NCBI GenBank assembly: GCA_947307415.1
Contig: CAMZJA010000001.1
Coordinates: 62,001 to 126,000, forward strand
Direction of reading: 5' to 3'
From: an uncultured Bacteroidales bacterium
GTDB lineage: Bacteria; Bacteroidota; Bacteroidia; Bacteroidales; F082
DNA length: 64,000 bases
The notes below the pieces were generated by a model, which made no database searches, was not told the DNA's origin, and saw nothing but the letters and a program-made list of their open reading frames with translations. The position numbers were made by a program, and so were the translations under genes. This document shows, one piece after another, positions 47,980 through 56,183 of the stretch. Numbering within the stretch: the first letter of the stretch is position 1; every line of letters begins with the position of its first letter.

Positions 47980-48403
47980 TGTTGTTATTTTTTTGAGTTT
48001 TAATAAGAATCAATACACCGATTAAAATCAAGGATACCGGCCATAATTTCCAGATCCATGCGAAAGGTGTGAAGTTGTCGATAAGCGCCACCAAGCCGAT
48101 GAAAACCAGTATAACGCCTGCTATCAGCGCACCGTTGAATGATTTTTTCGACTCATCTTTCGGCGTGATATCGATTGTGTCGTCACTGTGCGAAGAACCT
48201 TGCTCGAGAGTATATTCCTCAGGCACCACAATCCACATTATGACATACATCCAGAATCCGAAGCTGCCGCATATTGTGGCAACCACGAAAAGCACACGCA
48301 TCAGAGCCACATCAATATTGAAGTAGTCTGCCAATCCTGCGCAAACACCAGCTATCACTCGATTTCTGCGCGAACGTTCAAGTCTTTTTTCGTTATTTTC
48401 CAT
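47969..48403 (-). CDS. PspC-domain membrane protein
   Basis: A 144-residue protein. Residues 8-62 are a PspC domain (RRNRVIAGVCAGLADYF, VVATICGSFGFWMYVIMWIVVPEE), with one to two helices, followed by a Ser/Asp-rich linker and two more helices of the LiaF-like type (GALIAGVILVFIGLVALI, LWPVSLILIGVLILI). It is a predicted envelope-stress sensor/effector by family. Upstream 184 bases contain an AT-rich inverted repeat (48455-48479) and one GTCATTTCGA repeat, and no clear promoter match. Confidence 0.85.
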   Translation of the reverse strand: MENNEKRLERSRRNRVIAGVCAGLADYFNIDVALMRVLFVVATICGSFGFWMYVIMWIVVPEEYTLEQGSSHSDDTIDITPKDESKKSFNGALIAGVILVFIGLVALIDNFTPFAWIWKLWPVSLILIGVLILIKTQKNNNNEQ

Positions 48404-48520
48404 AGTGACTAATGTTAATTCATTTTATTACTATCAAAATTCATACCAAACTGGTTTTTTCGCATTCATAACGAAAAAATTCCGATTTTGCTGCATGACA
48501 TAGCAAAAAAATGACATTTT

Positions 48521-48559
48521 GTCATTTCGACTGAAACGGAGCGTAATGGAGAAATCTCC
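48521..48559. repeat. interspersed repeat unit (GTCATTTCGA family)
   Basis: GTCATTTCGACTG...GGAGAAATCTCC, a single unit downstream of the acyltransferase gene. The family is described at 35845-35945. Confidence 0.75.
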
Positions 48560-48587
48560 GACAAACAAACGTATTCATATACGGATG

Positions 48588-50375
48588 TTATTCTTTCCCA
48601 AATCGCTTGTAGTATGGAGCTTTTTCCTCAGGGCTTACATCCTTAAGCATCATGTCGAGTTCGTCGAGCGGATAGTCGGTGAACTTGAGCAGAAGGAGTC
48701 CGTCGAGGGTGTCGTTGAAGTCAGGGTCGACGTTGAAGCACAAGAACTTAGAGTTGATCTTGAGATATTTCTTGAACAATGTCGGCATGCGGTAGTCGCC
48801 ATTGCTGAGCTTCATGAGGTAGCGGTCGAATTTATCGACTGTGTCCATATTCTTATCCATCAGGATGTTTACGTCGCATTTGTTGAAGTTTGGCACAAAC
48901 GGCGTTTTCGGATGGAACATTTTTGTAAACTCGGCATTGGTGTGTTTTGTGGTGACATAATGCACCATCAAGCTCTGGTAGAACTTAGGATACCAGCTGC
49001 TTATACTCACAGGGCCGATGAAATAGTTCATATTCGGGCATCTCATTATTGTCTCCATCAGACCTTTGAGGAGAAGCATGAGTGGAAGTATATCCTTTTG
49101 ATAATCAACGGATACGTATGAGCGGCCGAGTTCTATCGTTTCTTTCAGATAAGGCTCAAACTGCTGGTCGATATTAAACAGAGAGTCGACGTAGAAGCCG
49201 CGTGCTCCGTATTTCTCATATATCTCATTACCGAGGCCGATACGATATCCGCCGGCTATGGTCTGTTCGTTTGAATCCCAGAGGATGAGATGTTTATAAT
49301 AGGTGTCGTAAGCATCAGTGTCGATGCTCTTGCCGGTGCCTTCGCCCACTGCGCGGAACGCCTCTTCACGGCGGCGTCCTATCTCATGCATAACGTGCGG
49401 AATCTTATCATAATCAGCAAGATAGCATTCGAATCCGGCTGTTGTGAACAACAACGATTTCTCGCGTATGGCGGAAAGCTCACGTGCCAAGTCTGACGGA
49501 CGGAACGGCGGGTCGATAGGGTCTGAAACCCTTGTGCGGACATGCTGAAGCTCTGTCGAAATGTTGGCCTGCAGGGCATAGCTTCTGTTTTTCAGGTATG
49601 CCGCCAATGCTTCCGGTGTCTCATATTGTGCAATCTCGGCAGGAAGTATAGGCTTACCTATCTTCATGATAATCTTCTTGTTACGTTTGTTAAGAAGCTC
49701 TTTCACAAGACGCACCGTACCGAGCAGATGATATATCTTAGCCAGACGATAGAATTTCCTTGAGTTATTTCCGTCGAAATACACAGGAATCACTGGCACT
49801 TTGGTCTTCTGGATAATCTTGGCTATCGATGGTGACCAGTCGATGTCCTCAGGATAGCTATGGCCATGATAGCGAGCCACTTCACCTGCAGGAAACACTC
49901 CAAGTCCGTGACCTTCATTAAGTTGCTGTAATGAAGCTTTTATACCCCCGACGCTGCCACCACCCAGTTCCTTATTGTTTTCGAACGGGTTGACGGCGAA
50001 GAACACACCCTGGAAGTTAGGAATATACGAAAGGATGAAATTAGCCATGATTTTGAAGTCGGGGCGGATATTCGCGACGACATCATAGAGTATGATTCCC
50101 TCGATTGCACCGAACGGATGGTTGCACACGAGCATGAACGGACCTTCTTTCGGGATGCAGTTCAACTCATTTTCATCGACATCGGTAGTAATGTTGTAAC
50201 GACGCAGCATATCCACTGTAAACTCCTTATTTTTCAGGTCAGCAGAAGGAGAATACAGTTTGTTTATCGTCCTGAAACCCATCATTCTAAGCGCCAAAGC
50301 CAAGAGTGGTTTTGTAAGCGGGCTCCATTTCAGATACCTTACCAGATCGTCACTTGTTATAAGCTTTTTCATCAC
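48588..50375 (-). CDS. bifunctional acyltransferase, OlsF-like (aminolipid synthesis)
   Basis: A 595-residue two-domain protein. The N-terminal half is a PlsC-type O-acyltransferase (NHPFGAIEG at about 85-93, GVFPAGEVARYHG at about 168-180); the C-terminal half (from about 310) is a GNAT-type hemolysin/OlsB-like N-acyltransferase (IAGGYRIGLGNEIYEKYGARGFY, LGRSYVSVDYQKD). This order equals OlsF of Serratia/Flavobacterium, which makes ornithine lipids by N- then O-acylation; in Bacteroides the separate GlsB/GlsA make glycine lipids. The amino acid used here is not readable. Single gene with its own promoter. Confidence 0.82.
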   Translation of the reverse strand: MMKKLITSDDLVRYLKWSPLTKPLLALALRMMGFRTINKLYSPSADLKNKEFTVDMLRRYNITTDVDENELNCIPKEGPFMLVCNHPFGAIEGIILYDVVANIRPDFKIMANFILSYIPNFQGVFFAVNPFENNKELGGGSVGGIKASLQQLNEGHGLGVFPAGEVARYHGHSYPEDIDWSPSIAKIIQKTKVPVIPVYFDGNNSRKFYRLAKIYHLLGTVRLVKELLNKRNKKIIMKIGKPILPAEIAQYETPEALAAYLKNRSYALQANISTELQHVRTRVSDPIDPPFRPSDLARELSAIREKSLLFTTAGFECYLADYDKIPHVMHEIGRRREEAFRAVGEGTGKSIDTDAYDTYYKHLILWDSNEQTIAGGYRIGLGNEIYEKYGARGFYVDSLFNIDQQFEPYLKETIELGRSYVSVDYQKDILPLMLLLKGLMETIMRCPNMNYFIGPVSISSWYPKFYQSLMVHYVTTKHTNAEFTKMFHPKTPFVPNFNKCDVNILMDKNMDTVDKFDRYLMKLSNGDYRMPTLFKKYLKINSKFLCFNVDPDFNDTLDGLLLLKFTDYPLDELDMMLKDVSPEEKAPYYKRFGKE

Positions 50376-50390
50376 TTAAGTTTGAAACAG

Positions 50391-50420
50391 CAAAGATACA
50401 ACTTTTTTTAATACAAACAA
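50391..50420 (-). promoter_or_regulatory. promoter of acyltransferase gene
   Basis: Minus strand: TTG (50418-50420), 19 bases, TATCTTTG (50391-50398). The start near 50385 gives a leader of about 10 bases. Confidence 0.65.
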
Positions 50421-50458
50421 CAAAATAAATTTTATTTATGATTTATCATAAAACTGCA

Positions 50459-50488
50459 TTGCCATGTGAAAAAATTTCCATAAATTTG
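50459..50488 (+). promoter_or_regulatory. promoter of iorAB
   Basis: TTG (50459-50461), 19 bases, TAAATTTG (50481-50488) on the plus strand, predicted start near 50495, leader about 45 bases. It lies back to back with the acyltransferase promoter. Confidence 0.7.
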
Positions 50489-50540
50489 CCGAATTATAAA
50501 AATAGGAATCAACAATATTAAAAATTAAAATACAATTCAA

Positions 50541-52121
50541 ATGAAGAAAATCTTATTACTTGGTGATGAGGCCATTGCACAGGGCTTTATTGATGCCGGA
50601 GGCAGTGCCATCAACAGTTATCCGGGTACTCCTTCCACACAGATTACGGAGTATGTCATAAACTCTAAACAGGCCAAGGAACAGGGCGTGATCGCCAACT
50701 GGTGCGCCAATGAGAAGACAGCTCTCGAGGCTTCTTTAGGTGTGGCTTATGCCGGGAAACGAGCCATGACATGTATGAAGCATGTCGGTCTTAACGTGTG
50801 TGGCGACCCGTTTATGAATGCCGCCATCATTGGAACCAAGGGCGTATTGATAGTTGTTGCCGACGATCCGAGCATGTTCTCATCGCAGGATGAGCAAGAC
50901 AGCCGTTTCTATGGTCACTGGGCCATGATCCCGATGCTGGAGCCATCAAACCAGCAAGAGGCTTACGACATGGTACATTACGGTTTTGAGTTGAGCGAGC
51001 AGCTTGGCACACCGGTGCTTTACCGTATTCCTACACGTTTGGCACACAGCCGCGCCGGTGTTGAGTTGAGACCAGCACGCAAGCAGAACGAGCTCACAGA
51101 ACCAGCCGATGCCAAGTCGTTCGTGCTCCTTCCAGCCAACGCAAAACGTCTTTACAGACAGTTGATCGACAAGCAGCCGGCATTCACAAAGATGTCGGAG
51201 GAATCGGGCTTTAACAAGTTCATTGACGGCACGGATAAGAAAATAGGCATCATCACAACAGGTATAGCATACAATTATCTCATGGAGAACTTCCCTGGCG
51301 GAAAATGTCCATATCCAGTAGTGAAGATCACTCAATATCCGTTGCCATACAACATGATTAACAAACTCTATGACGAATGCGACGAGATTCTCGTTCTCGA
51401 AGACGGACAGCCATTCGTTGAGGAGCAGATCAAAGGCTTCCTCGGCAAGGGAAAGAAAGTGAGAGGCCGTCTTGACGAGACCATCCGCCGTGACGGAGAA
51501 CTCAACGCTGAGAAAGTGGCTAAAGCATTGGGAATGAAGGCAGAAGCAACATTAGCTGTGCCGGAAGTCGTGACCAACCGTCCTCCAGCGTTGTGCCAAG
51601 GATGTCCTCACGTCGACAGCTACACCGCCTTGAACGAGGTGATGGCTAACCATAAAGGTGGCAAGGTGTTTGGCGATATCGGTTGCTACACCTTGGGCTT
51701 CAATATGGGTGCCATCAACACCACAGTGTGTATGGGTGCTTCAATCACCATGGCTAAGGGTGCCAGCGAGGTGGGTATCTTCCCGAGCGTGGCAGTTATC
51801 GGTGACGGCACCTTCGGTCATAGCGGCTTGACTGGTCTTATGGACTGCGTCAACGAGAAGGCCAACGTCGTCGTCATGATTCTTGACAATGACATCACAG
51901 CTATGACAGGTGGTCAGCCATCGTCGGCACACAATAAGATTCGCCGCATCTGCGAAGGTCTTGGCGTCGAACCTGAGCATATCCGCGACATCATCCCGTT
52001 GCCAAAGAACCACGAGGAAAATGTAAAAATCATCGAGGAAGAGGTCAATTATAACGGTGTATCGGTCATCATCCCTCACCGCACCTGCATCGTCGAGTTG
52101 AAGAAACACATTAAGAAATAA
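50541..52121 (+). CDS. iorA: indolepyruvate:ferredoxin oxidoreductase, alpha subunit
   Basis: A 526-residue thiamine-diphosphate enzyme subunit that oxidatively decarboxylates aryl-pyruvates from aromatic amino acids to aryl-acetyl-CoA with ferredoxin. The N-terminal pyrimidine-binding domain begins GDEAIAQGFIDAGGSAINSYPGTPS; the diphosphate-binding part has CQGCPHVDSY (about 352) and GDGTFGHSGLTGL ... ILDNDITAMTGGQ. It stops at HRTCIVELKKHIKK, without the C-terminal 2[4Fe-4S] ferredoxin domain of longer archaeal homologues. It is followed after 20 bases by iorB. Confidence 0.92.
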   Translation: MKKILLLGDEAIAQGFIDAGGSAINSYPGTPSTQITEYVINSKQAKEQGVIANWCANEKTALEASLGVAYAGKRAMTCMKHVGLNVCGDPFMNAAIIGTKGVLIVVADDPSMFSSQDEQDSRFYGHWAMIPMLEPSNQQEAYDMVHYGFELSEQLGTPVLYRIPTRLAHSRAGVELRPARKQNELTEPADAKSFVLLPANAKRLYRQLIDKQPAFTKMSEESGFNKFIDGTDKKIGIITTGIAYNYLMENFPGGKCPYPVVKITQYPLPYNMINKLYDECDEILVLEDGQPFVEEQIKGFLGKGKKVRGRLDETIRRDGELNAEKVAKALGMKAEATLAVPEVVTNRPPALCQGCPHVDSYTALNEVMANHKGGKVFGDIGCYTLGFNMGAINTTVCMGASITMAKGASEVGIFPSVAVIGDGTFGHSGLTGLMDCVNEKANVVVMILDNDITAMTGGQPSSAHNKIRRICEGLGVEPEHIRDIIPLPKNHEENVKIIEEEVNYNGVSVIIPHRTCIVELKKHIKK

Positions 52122-52141
52122 CCATTAAAAAAGAAGTCAAT

Positions 52142-52711
52142 ATGAAAAAAGATATAGTTTTGTGTGGTGTTGGCGGTGACGGCATCGTGTCAGTCGCTAA
52201 AATCATCTCAGATGCTGCTCTCAACATGGGCATGAACCTGAAACAATCGGAAATCCACGGCATGTCGCAGCGCGGCGGTTCAGTGTTCTCGCACCTGCGC
52301 TTGTCGGACGAGCCTATCTTCGCCGATGTCATTCCTGAAGGCAAGGCCGATATTATCTTGTCGAGCGAACCGATGGAAGCTCTGCGCTATCTGCCATGGC
52401 TTAGCAAGGAAGGCTGGGTGATTACCAACTCCGATCCGTTTATCAATATCAACAACTACCCTGACATTCAGAAGGTGTATGCAGAGTTGAAGAAGCTTCC
52501 TCACGTGGTGTCGTTTGATGCCAGCGAGATAGCCAAACAACTCAAGGCACGTTCAAACATGGTGCTTTTAGGTGCCACAGTACCTTATCTCGGCATCTCT
52601 ATGGAGAAGGTTGAAGAGGCCATCGCTCACATCTTCGGCAAGAAAGGCCAGGATGTGGTTGACCTGAACATCAAGGCTGTGAGAGCGGGATACGAGCAGG
52701 CGACGAAATAA
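52142..52711 (+). CDS. iorB: indolepyruvate:ferredoxin oxidoreductase, beta subunit
   Basis: A 189-residue gamma-type domain of 2-oxoacid:ferredoxin oxidoreductases. The pattern VLCGVGGDGIVSVAKIISDAA is the nucleotide/CoA-binding start; EIHGMSQRGGSVFSHLRLS is the conserved CoA-related motif. It pairs with IorA to form the complete enzyme. Length is typical. Downstream lie a composite inverted repeat and an M23 peptidase gene, probably a separate unit. Confidence 0.92.
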   Translation: MKKDIVLCGVGGDGIVSVAKIISDAALNMGMNLKQSEIHGMSQRGGSVFSHLRLSDEPIFADVIPEGKADIILSSEPMEALRYLPWLSKEGWVITNSDPFININNYPDIQKVYAELKKLPHVVSFDASEIAKQLKARSNMVLLGATVPYLGISMEKVEEAIAHIFGKKGQDVVDLNIKAVRAGYEQATK

Positions 52712-52720
52712 TTGTTTAAC

Positions 52721-52887
52721 GAGATTCCTCTCTTCGCTAACGCTACGTTCGGAATGACAGAACAATAAAAAGTTCTATTTAGCGCGGCATGACGGAACAT
52801 ACAAATTAGTATGAACGTTCCAGCCGCGCTAATTTATAACCACAAACATTGTCATTCCGAGCGAAACGAAGTGAAGCGAGGAAACTC
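52721..52887. repeat. composite inverted repeat (MITE-like) between iorB and the M23 peptidase
   Basis: Left end GAGATTCCTC...GGAATGACA (52721-52759) and right end TGTCATTCCG...GAAACTC (52850-52887) are inverted copies of one repeat unit. Between them lies a second palindrome with arms TAGCGCGGC (52780-52788) and GCCGCGCTA (52823-52831). No open frame of note inside. Confidence 0.75.
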
Positions 52888-52904
52888 ATAAATACAAAAT
52901 CATT

Positions 52905-54119
52905 ATGAAAAAATTCACACCGATTTTGATTTTGTTGTTGTTTCTGGTTTCGTGCGGAGGCAGAAATGACAATTCCGGCAAGGAGACATCGAAAAAATGT
53001 GCCGAGCCGAAATTCTTGTACGGCATCTGTATTGATTCTCTGGATGTTACAGAAGGAAACGTGAAGAGAAACGAGTTTCTGGCGAATATTTTGCAACGGG
53101 AAGGTGTGAGTTACAATACCGTCAACTACATCGACAGGAATAAACGCGATGTTTTTGATGTGAGGAAGATTAAAGTCGGGAACAAATATGTGTTTTTGAA
53201 GACGCGCGACAGCATCCCGACGGCGAAATATTGGATTTATGAAATCGACAGGACAAACTATGCTGTTTTTCAGCTAACTGATTCATTATCAGCGTGGCGC
53301 GGCGAGAAAGAAGTCATCACCAAAGTGGAGCATGTGGGTGTGGAGATAAAATCGAGTTTGTGGAACGCCATGGCTGAAGCCGGCTGCGACTACAGCTTAA
53401 TACTCGAATTATCAGACATTTACGCTTGGACCATTGACTTTTTCGGCATTCAGCCGGGCGATTCTTGCAAAGTTATTTTTGAAGAAAAATACATCGCCGG
53501 TGACACCGTTCCGTTTGGTATCGGCAACGTTTTGGCTTCATATTTCAAGAACAAAGGCGAAGGAAAATACGCTTTTGGTTACGAACAGAACGGCAGGAAG
53601 GAATATTTCGACGAGAACGGCGACAATTTGCGCAAGGCCTTTTTGAAGGCGCCGTTGAACTATCGCCGCATCAGCTCGACTTTCTCGGAGGCGAGATTGC
53701 ATCCGGTGCATAAGATTGTGCGTCCGCATCACGGGGTTGACTATGCGGCTCCGAGCGGAACGCCTGTGCAGTCGATTGGCGACGGCACCGTTGTCGACAA
53801 GGGCTGGGACAAAAAAGGCGGCGGTAACTATTTGAAAATCAAGCATAACAGTACCTATACCACCACATATATGCACCTTAAAGGCTTTGCCAAAGGCATA
53901 TCAAAAGGCTGCAAGGTGAAGCAGGGTCAGACGATAGGATATGTGGGTATGACGGGCACTGCCACGGGACCTCACCTCGACTTCCGTCTGCAGAAAAACG
54001 GCACTTACATCGACCCATTGAAATTCAAGTCACCGAGTGCGGAGCCAGTGAAGAAAGAGAATCTCGAGCAATATAAAAAGGATATCGAGTTGTTAATGGG
54101 AGTTTTAAAAGAACATTAA
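52905..54119 (+). CDS. M23 peptidase lipoprotein
   Basis: A 404-residue lipoprotein: signal with lipobox LVSC (C17). Residues 270-370 form an M23/LytM domain: RPHHGVDYAAPSG (His and Asp zinc ligands), GGGNYLKIKHNSTYTTTYMHL and GPHLDFRL with the final His. All ligand positions appear intact, so it is probably an active endopeptidase of peptidoglycan cross-links at the envelope. The N-terminal 250 residues are beta-rich and of unknown role. It stands alone; a long bidirectional terminator follows. Confidence 0.87.
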   Translation: MKKFTPILILLLFLVSCGGRNDNSGKETSKKCAEPKFLYGICIDSLDVTEGNVKRNEFLANILQREGVSYNTVNYIDRNKRDVFDVRKIKVGNKYVFLKTRDSIPTAKYWIYEIDRTNYAVFQLTDSLSAWRGEKEVITKVEHVGVEIKSSLWNAMAEAGCDYSLILELSDIYAWTIDFFGIQPGDSCKVIFEEKYIAGDTVPFGIGNVLASYFKNKGEGKYAFGYEQNGRKEYFDENGDNLRKAFLKAPLNYRRISSTFSEARLHPVHKIVRPHHGVDYAAPSGTPVQSIGDGTVVDKGWDKKGGGNYLKIKHNSTYTTTYMHLKGFAKGISKGCKVKQGQTIGYVGMTGTATGPHLDFRLQKNGTYIDPLKFKSPSAEPVKKENLEQYKKDIELLMGVLKEH

Positions 54120-54126
54120 ATTTCCT

Positions 54127-54198
54127 ATTAAAAACAAGCAAAATCAGTCTGCAAATTTTCTGCGAAAATTCAAAGGCCTGATTTTGCTTGTTTTTAAT
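54127..54198. terminator. bidirectional terminator between M23 peptidase and LuxR genes
   Basis: Perfect 21-base arms (ATTAAAAACAAGCAAAATCAG and its complement at 54178-54198) around a 30-base loop, with A- and T-runs at the ends. The two flanking genes converge on it. Confidence 0.8.
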
Positions 54199-54800
54199 TA
54201 TCCGTAAATCTCACTTTCATCAACAAGATTGTTGAGCAAAGCGTAGACAGTGAGGCCGGAGACAGATTTGATGCCGGTTTTGCGAATAATGTTTTTGCGG
54301 TGAGTGATGACAGTGTGAACCGAGATGAACAGTTTGTCGGATATTTCCTTGTTTGTCATGCCTTTGACAAGAGCTACAAGGACATCGGTTTCGCGGTTCG
54401 ACAGCTCGACGCTTTCAGATTTATCTTGGGTTAATTTATTGTCGTTCAACAAGTTAAATATCTTGGTAACAACTTTCTGCTTGCTGTCGTTGATTTCGAT
54501 AACATCCTTAAATTGCTTGAGGATGCCGGCATCGACGTAGGAACTCACCAACGCTACAGGGATAACATTAGAATAATCGCGGCAGATTTTTATAAAATGT
54601 TCATTTGCGTCGTAAGCGATCAGCAACGGATTGATTATCAACACATCTGGATTGAAGGCAGCGAGTTTCTCCTCCATCCTGTCGATACGGTCGAGTTGAG
54701 AGACGATGGAAATCTGCTTGCAGTCGTCGAAATAAGAAGCGAGTCCGGCACTGACAATCGGTGATGGTTCCACAATTATTATTTTGTTGTCAGATTTCAT
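54198..54800 (-). CDS. LuxR-type transcription factor with degenerate receiver domain
   Basis: A 200-residue protein laid out like a NarL/FixJ response regulator: receiver-like domain (1-120) and LuxR HTH (137-190, LSNRETDVLVALVKGMTNKEISDKLFISV). The receiver has lost key residues: the phospho-acceptor position reads PDVLIINP with N57 in place of Asp, and the acidic pair after strand 1 is E-P rather than D-D. It is therefore unlikely to be phosphorylated in the normal way. It follows the hemerythrin-domain gene by four bases, so it may respond to that protein's signal (iron, oxygen or NO); inference. Confidence 0.87.
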   Translation of the reverse strand: MKSDNKIIIVEPSPIVSAGLASYFDDCKQISIVSQLDRIDRMEEKLAAFNPDVLIINPLLIAYDANEHFIKICRDYSNVIPVALVSSYVDAGILKQFKDVIEINDSKQKVVTKIFNLLNDNKLTQDKSESVELSNRETDVLVALVKGMTNKEISDKLFISVHTVITHRKNIIRKTGIKSVSGLTVYALLNNLVDESEIYG

Positions 54801-54804
54801 CGTT

Positions 54805-55485
54805 TTAGGCTTCTAAAGATTCGACAAAAGGGATGAGGACACGCTCTTCGATGAGAGCATGATTCATTAAATCGGCAGATAACTCGTTGATATCCAATGC
54901 TATTTCGATACGTTCCTTCGGAAACACATCGGCAGGGAGGTATTTCACGAGTATGTTCATCAGGTCGGAGAGTTTATCTTCGATATTGGTGTGGTTCTCG
55001 TGAAAGACCTTTATCTTATAATCAGTCTTAACATCTTGATTTACAAGTTGTTGCAGATACGGAAACACGTTTTTCTCTTCATAAACGAAATGGTCGACCA
55101 CCTCGTTTTTGTATTCATCGAAGAAACGGCGCAGCATGTTGCCATACTTAGGGTTGCAGGCTTTTATGATATGGTCGAGGTGTTCCTCGATATGTGGCAG
55201 GCGTTCATTTAGGTAGTATTTATGCGACTCCAACAGGTAGCTGATCAACGCTTTAAGGTCGACATTGGCAATGTCTTCGGGCGATGGTGAGAAGTCGTCG
55301 TTGCAATAAATATTGCACACCATCAGGAAGAAAGGCGTAGAGACATTGTTCATCGCGCACACCTCAGCTATGCTATGGTCGCCGAATCCGAGGTCCATGC
55401 CAAAACGCGGAAACATCAGCAACAGTTTGGAATTACCGAGGACGAGGTCCGCCATTTTCATATTTTCCGAGAAGATGTTTTTCAT
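54805..55485 (-). CDS. hemerythrin-domain protein, RIC/YtfE-like
   Basis: A 226-residue protein. Residues 25-45 (FPRFGMDLGFGDHSIAEVC) align with the start of the ScdA/YtfE family, where the usual motif is FGIDFCCGG; here the Cys-Cys is replaced by LGFG. The C-terminal hemerythrin-like four-helix bundle carries candidate di-iron ligands in LLESHKYY (H88), LPHIEEHLDH, DHFVYEEKNVF, FHENHTNIE and MNHALIEER. Family members repair iron-sulfur clusters or sense NO/oxygen. Co-transcribed with the LuxR-type gene downstream. Confidence 0.83.
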   Translation of the reverse strand: MKNIFSENMKMADLVLGNSKLLLMFPRFGMDLGFGDHSIAEVCAMNNVSTPFFLMVCNIYCNDDFSPSPEDIANVDLKALISYLLESHKYYLNERLPHIEEHLDHIIKACNPKYGNMLRRFFDEYKNEVVDHFVYEEKNVFPYLQQLVNQDVKTDYKIKVFHENHTNIEDKLSDLMNILVKYLPADVFPKERIEIALDINELSADLMNHALIEERVLIPFVESLEA

Positions 55486-55501
55486 AAAATGATATTTTTT
55501 G

Positions 55502-55509
55502 CAAAAATA
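55502..55509 (-). promoter_or_regulatory. -7 box of hemerythrin/LuxR operon
   Basis: TATTTTTG on the minus strand, 17 bases before the ATG at 55485. A copy of the TTAGACC heptamer repeat (55519-55548) occupies the -33 region, and no TTG is seen there. Confidence 0.4.
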
Positions 55510-55680
55510 ATAAAAAGACCTTAGACTTTAGACCTTAGACATTAGTTTTTAGGTAAAATAACCATTATTAGGTATTAAATTTTCAGAAAATCATCAATTA
55601 TGGGGAGATGTCATGTCGTGAAATCGAGATATTTTTGCAATCAGAATGAATGACAAAAAACAGGCCATATTTTTAGTTTA

Positions 55681-55710
55681 GAAAAAGAAAACGCCCCTGA
55701 CGGGGCGTTT
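55681..55710 (-). terminator. terminator of nrdDG operon
   Basis: Stem AACGCCCC / GGGGCGTT with a TGA/TCA loop, followed on the minus strand by TTTTCTTTTTC, directly after the nrdG stop. Confidence 0.85.
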
Positions 55711-55713
55711 CTG

Positions 55714-56172
55714 CTAATGTTTTCTTTGAAAGCGTTCGGTGCAATCGATAAGATTGCCGTTTGTCACTTTATAAAATCGCTGGTTTGTCTCCGGCGATTT
55801 CAGTCCGCCTTTCTCTTCGATGTACGGACCGAATTTTATATAATCAAAGTCGTTGATATTAAATGGTTTATCGTATCTTCCAGAATACCATGCAACCTTA
55901 AGTTGCAAGGTGTTTTTGATGTAATGTGCCAAGTCTTCGACCTCGTTTTTCGCGGCGTCACCGCCCATGATGCACACACAGGTGATGTCGCCACGATAAA
56001 TCTCAACGAGTCTTGTAAGTTCATCTTCTGAGAGCTCCTCGCCTATGTTCTCCCAGAGATGTGGGCTATGACAGTCTTTGCAGTGATTCGGGCAATTGGT
56101 AAGATTAATTGCCAGGCTCACCTCGTCAGGGACTTCCTGAAACACGACGTCATAGTTGTAGTACTTCAGCAT
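55714..56172 (-). CDS. nrdG: anaerobic ribonucleotide reductase activating protein (radical SAM)
   Basis: A 152-residue radical-SAM activase that makes the glycyl radical on NrdD. The cluster motif is CPNHCKDC (C27, C31, C34; CX3CX2C), and GGDAAKNEV is a SAM-binding segment. The N-terminal DVVFQEVPDEVSLAINLT pattern is typical. Length is short but usual for Bacteroidota NrdG. It lies 11 bases after nrdD, so the two are made together. Confidence 0.93.
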   Translation of the reverse strand: MLKYYNYDVVFQEVPDEVSLAINLTNCPNHCKDCHSPHLWENIGEELSEDELTRLVEIYRGDITCVCIMGGDAAKNEVEDLAHYIKNTLQLKVAWYSGRYDKPFNINDFDYIKFGPYIEEKGGLKSPETNQRFYKVTNGNLIDCTERFQRKH

Positions 56173-56183
56173 TGTCCGCTATC

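Noticed and set aside
52806-53096. 96-residue minus-strand open frame
   Set aside because: Covers the composite inverted repeat and the mirror of the M23 lipoprotein signal peptide.
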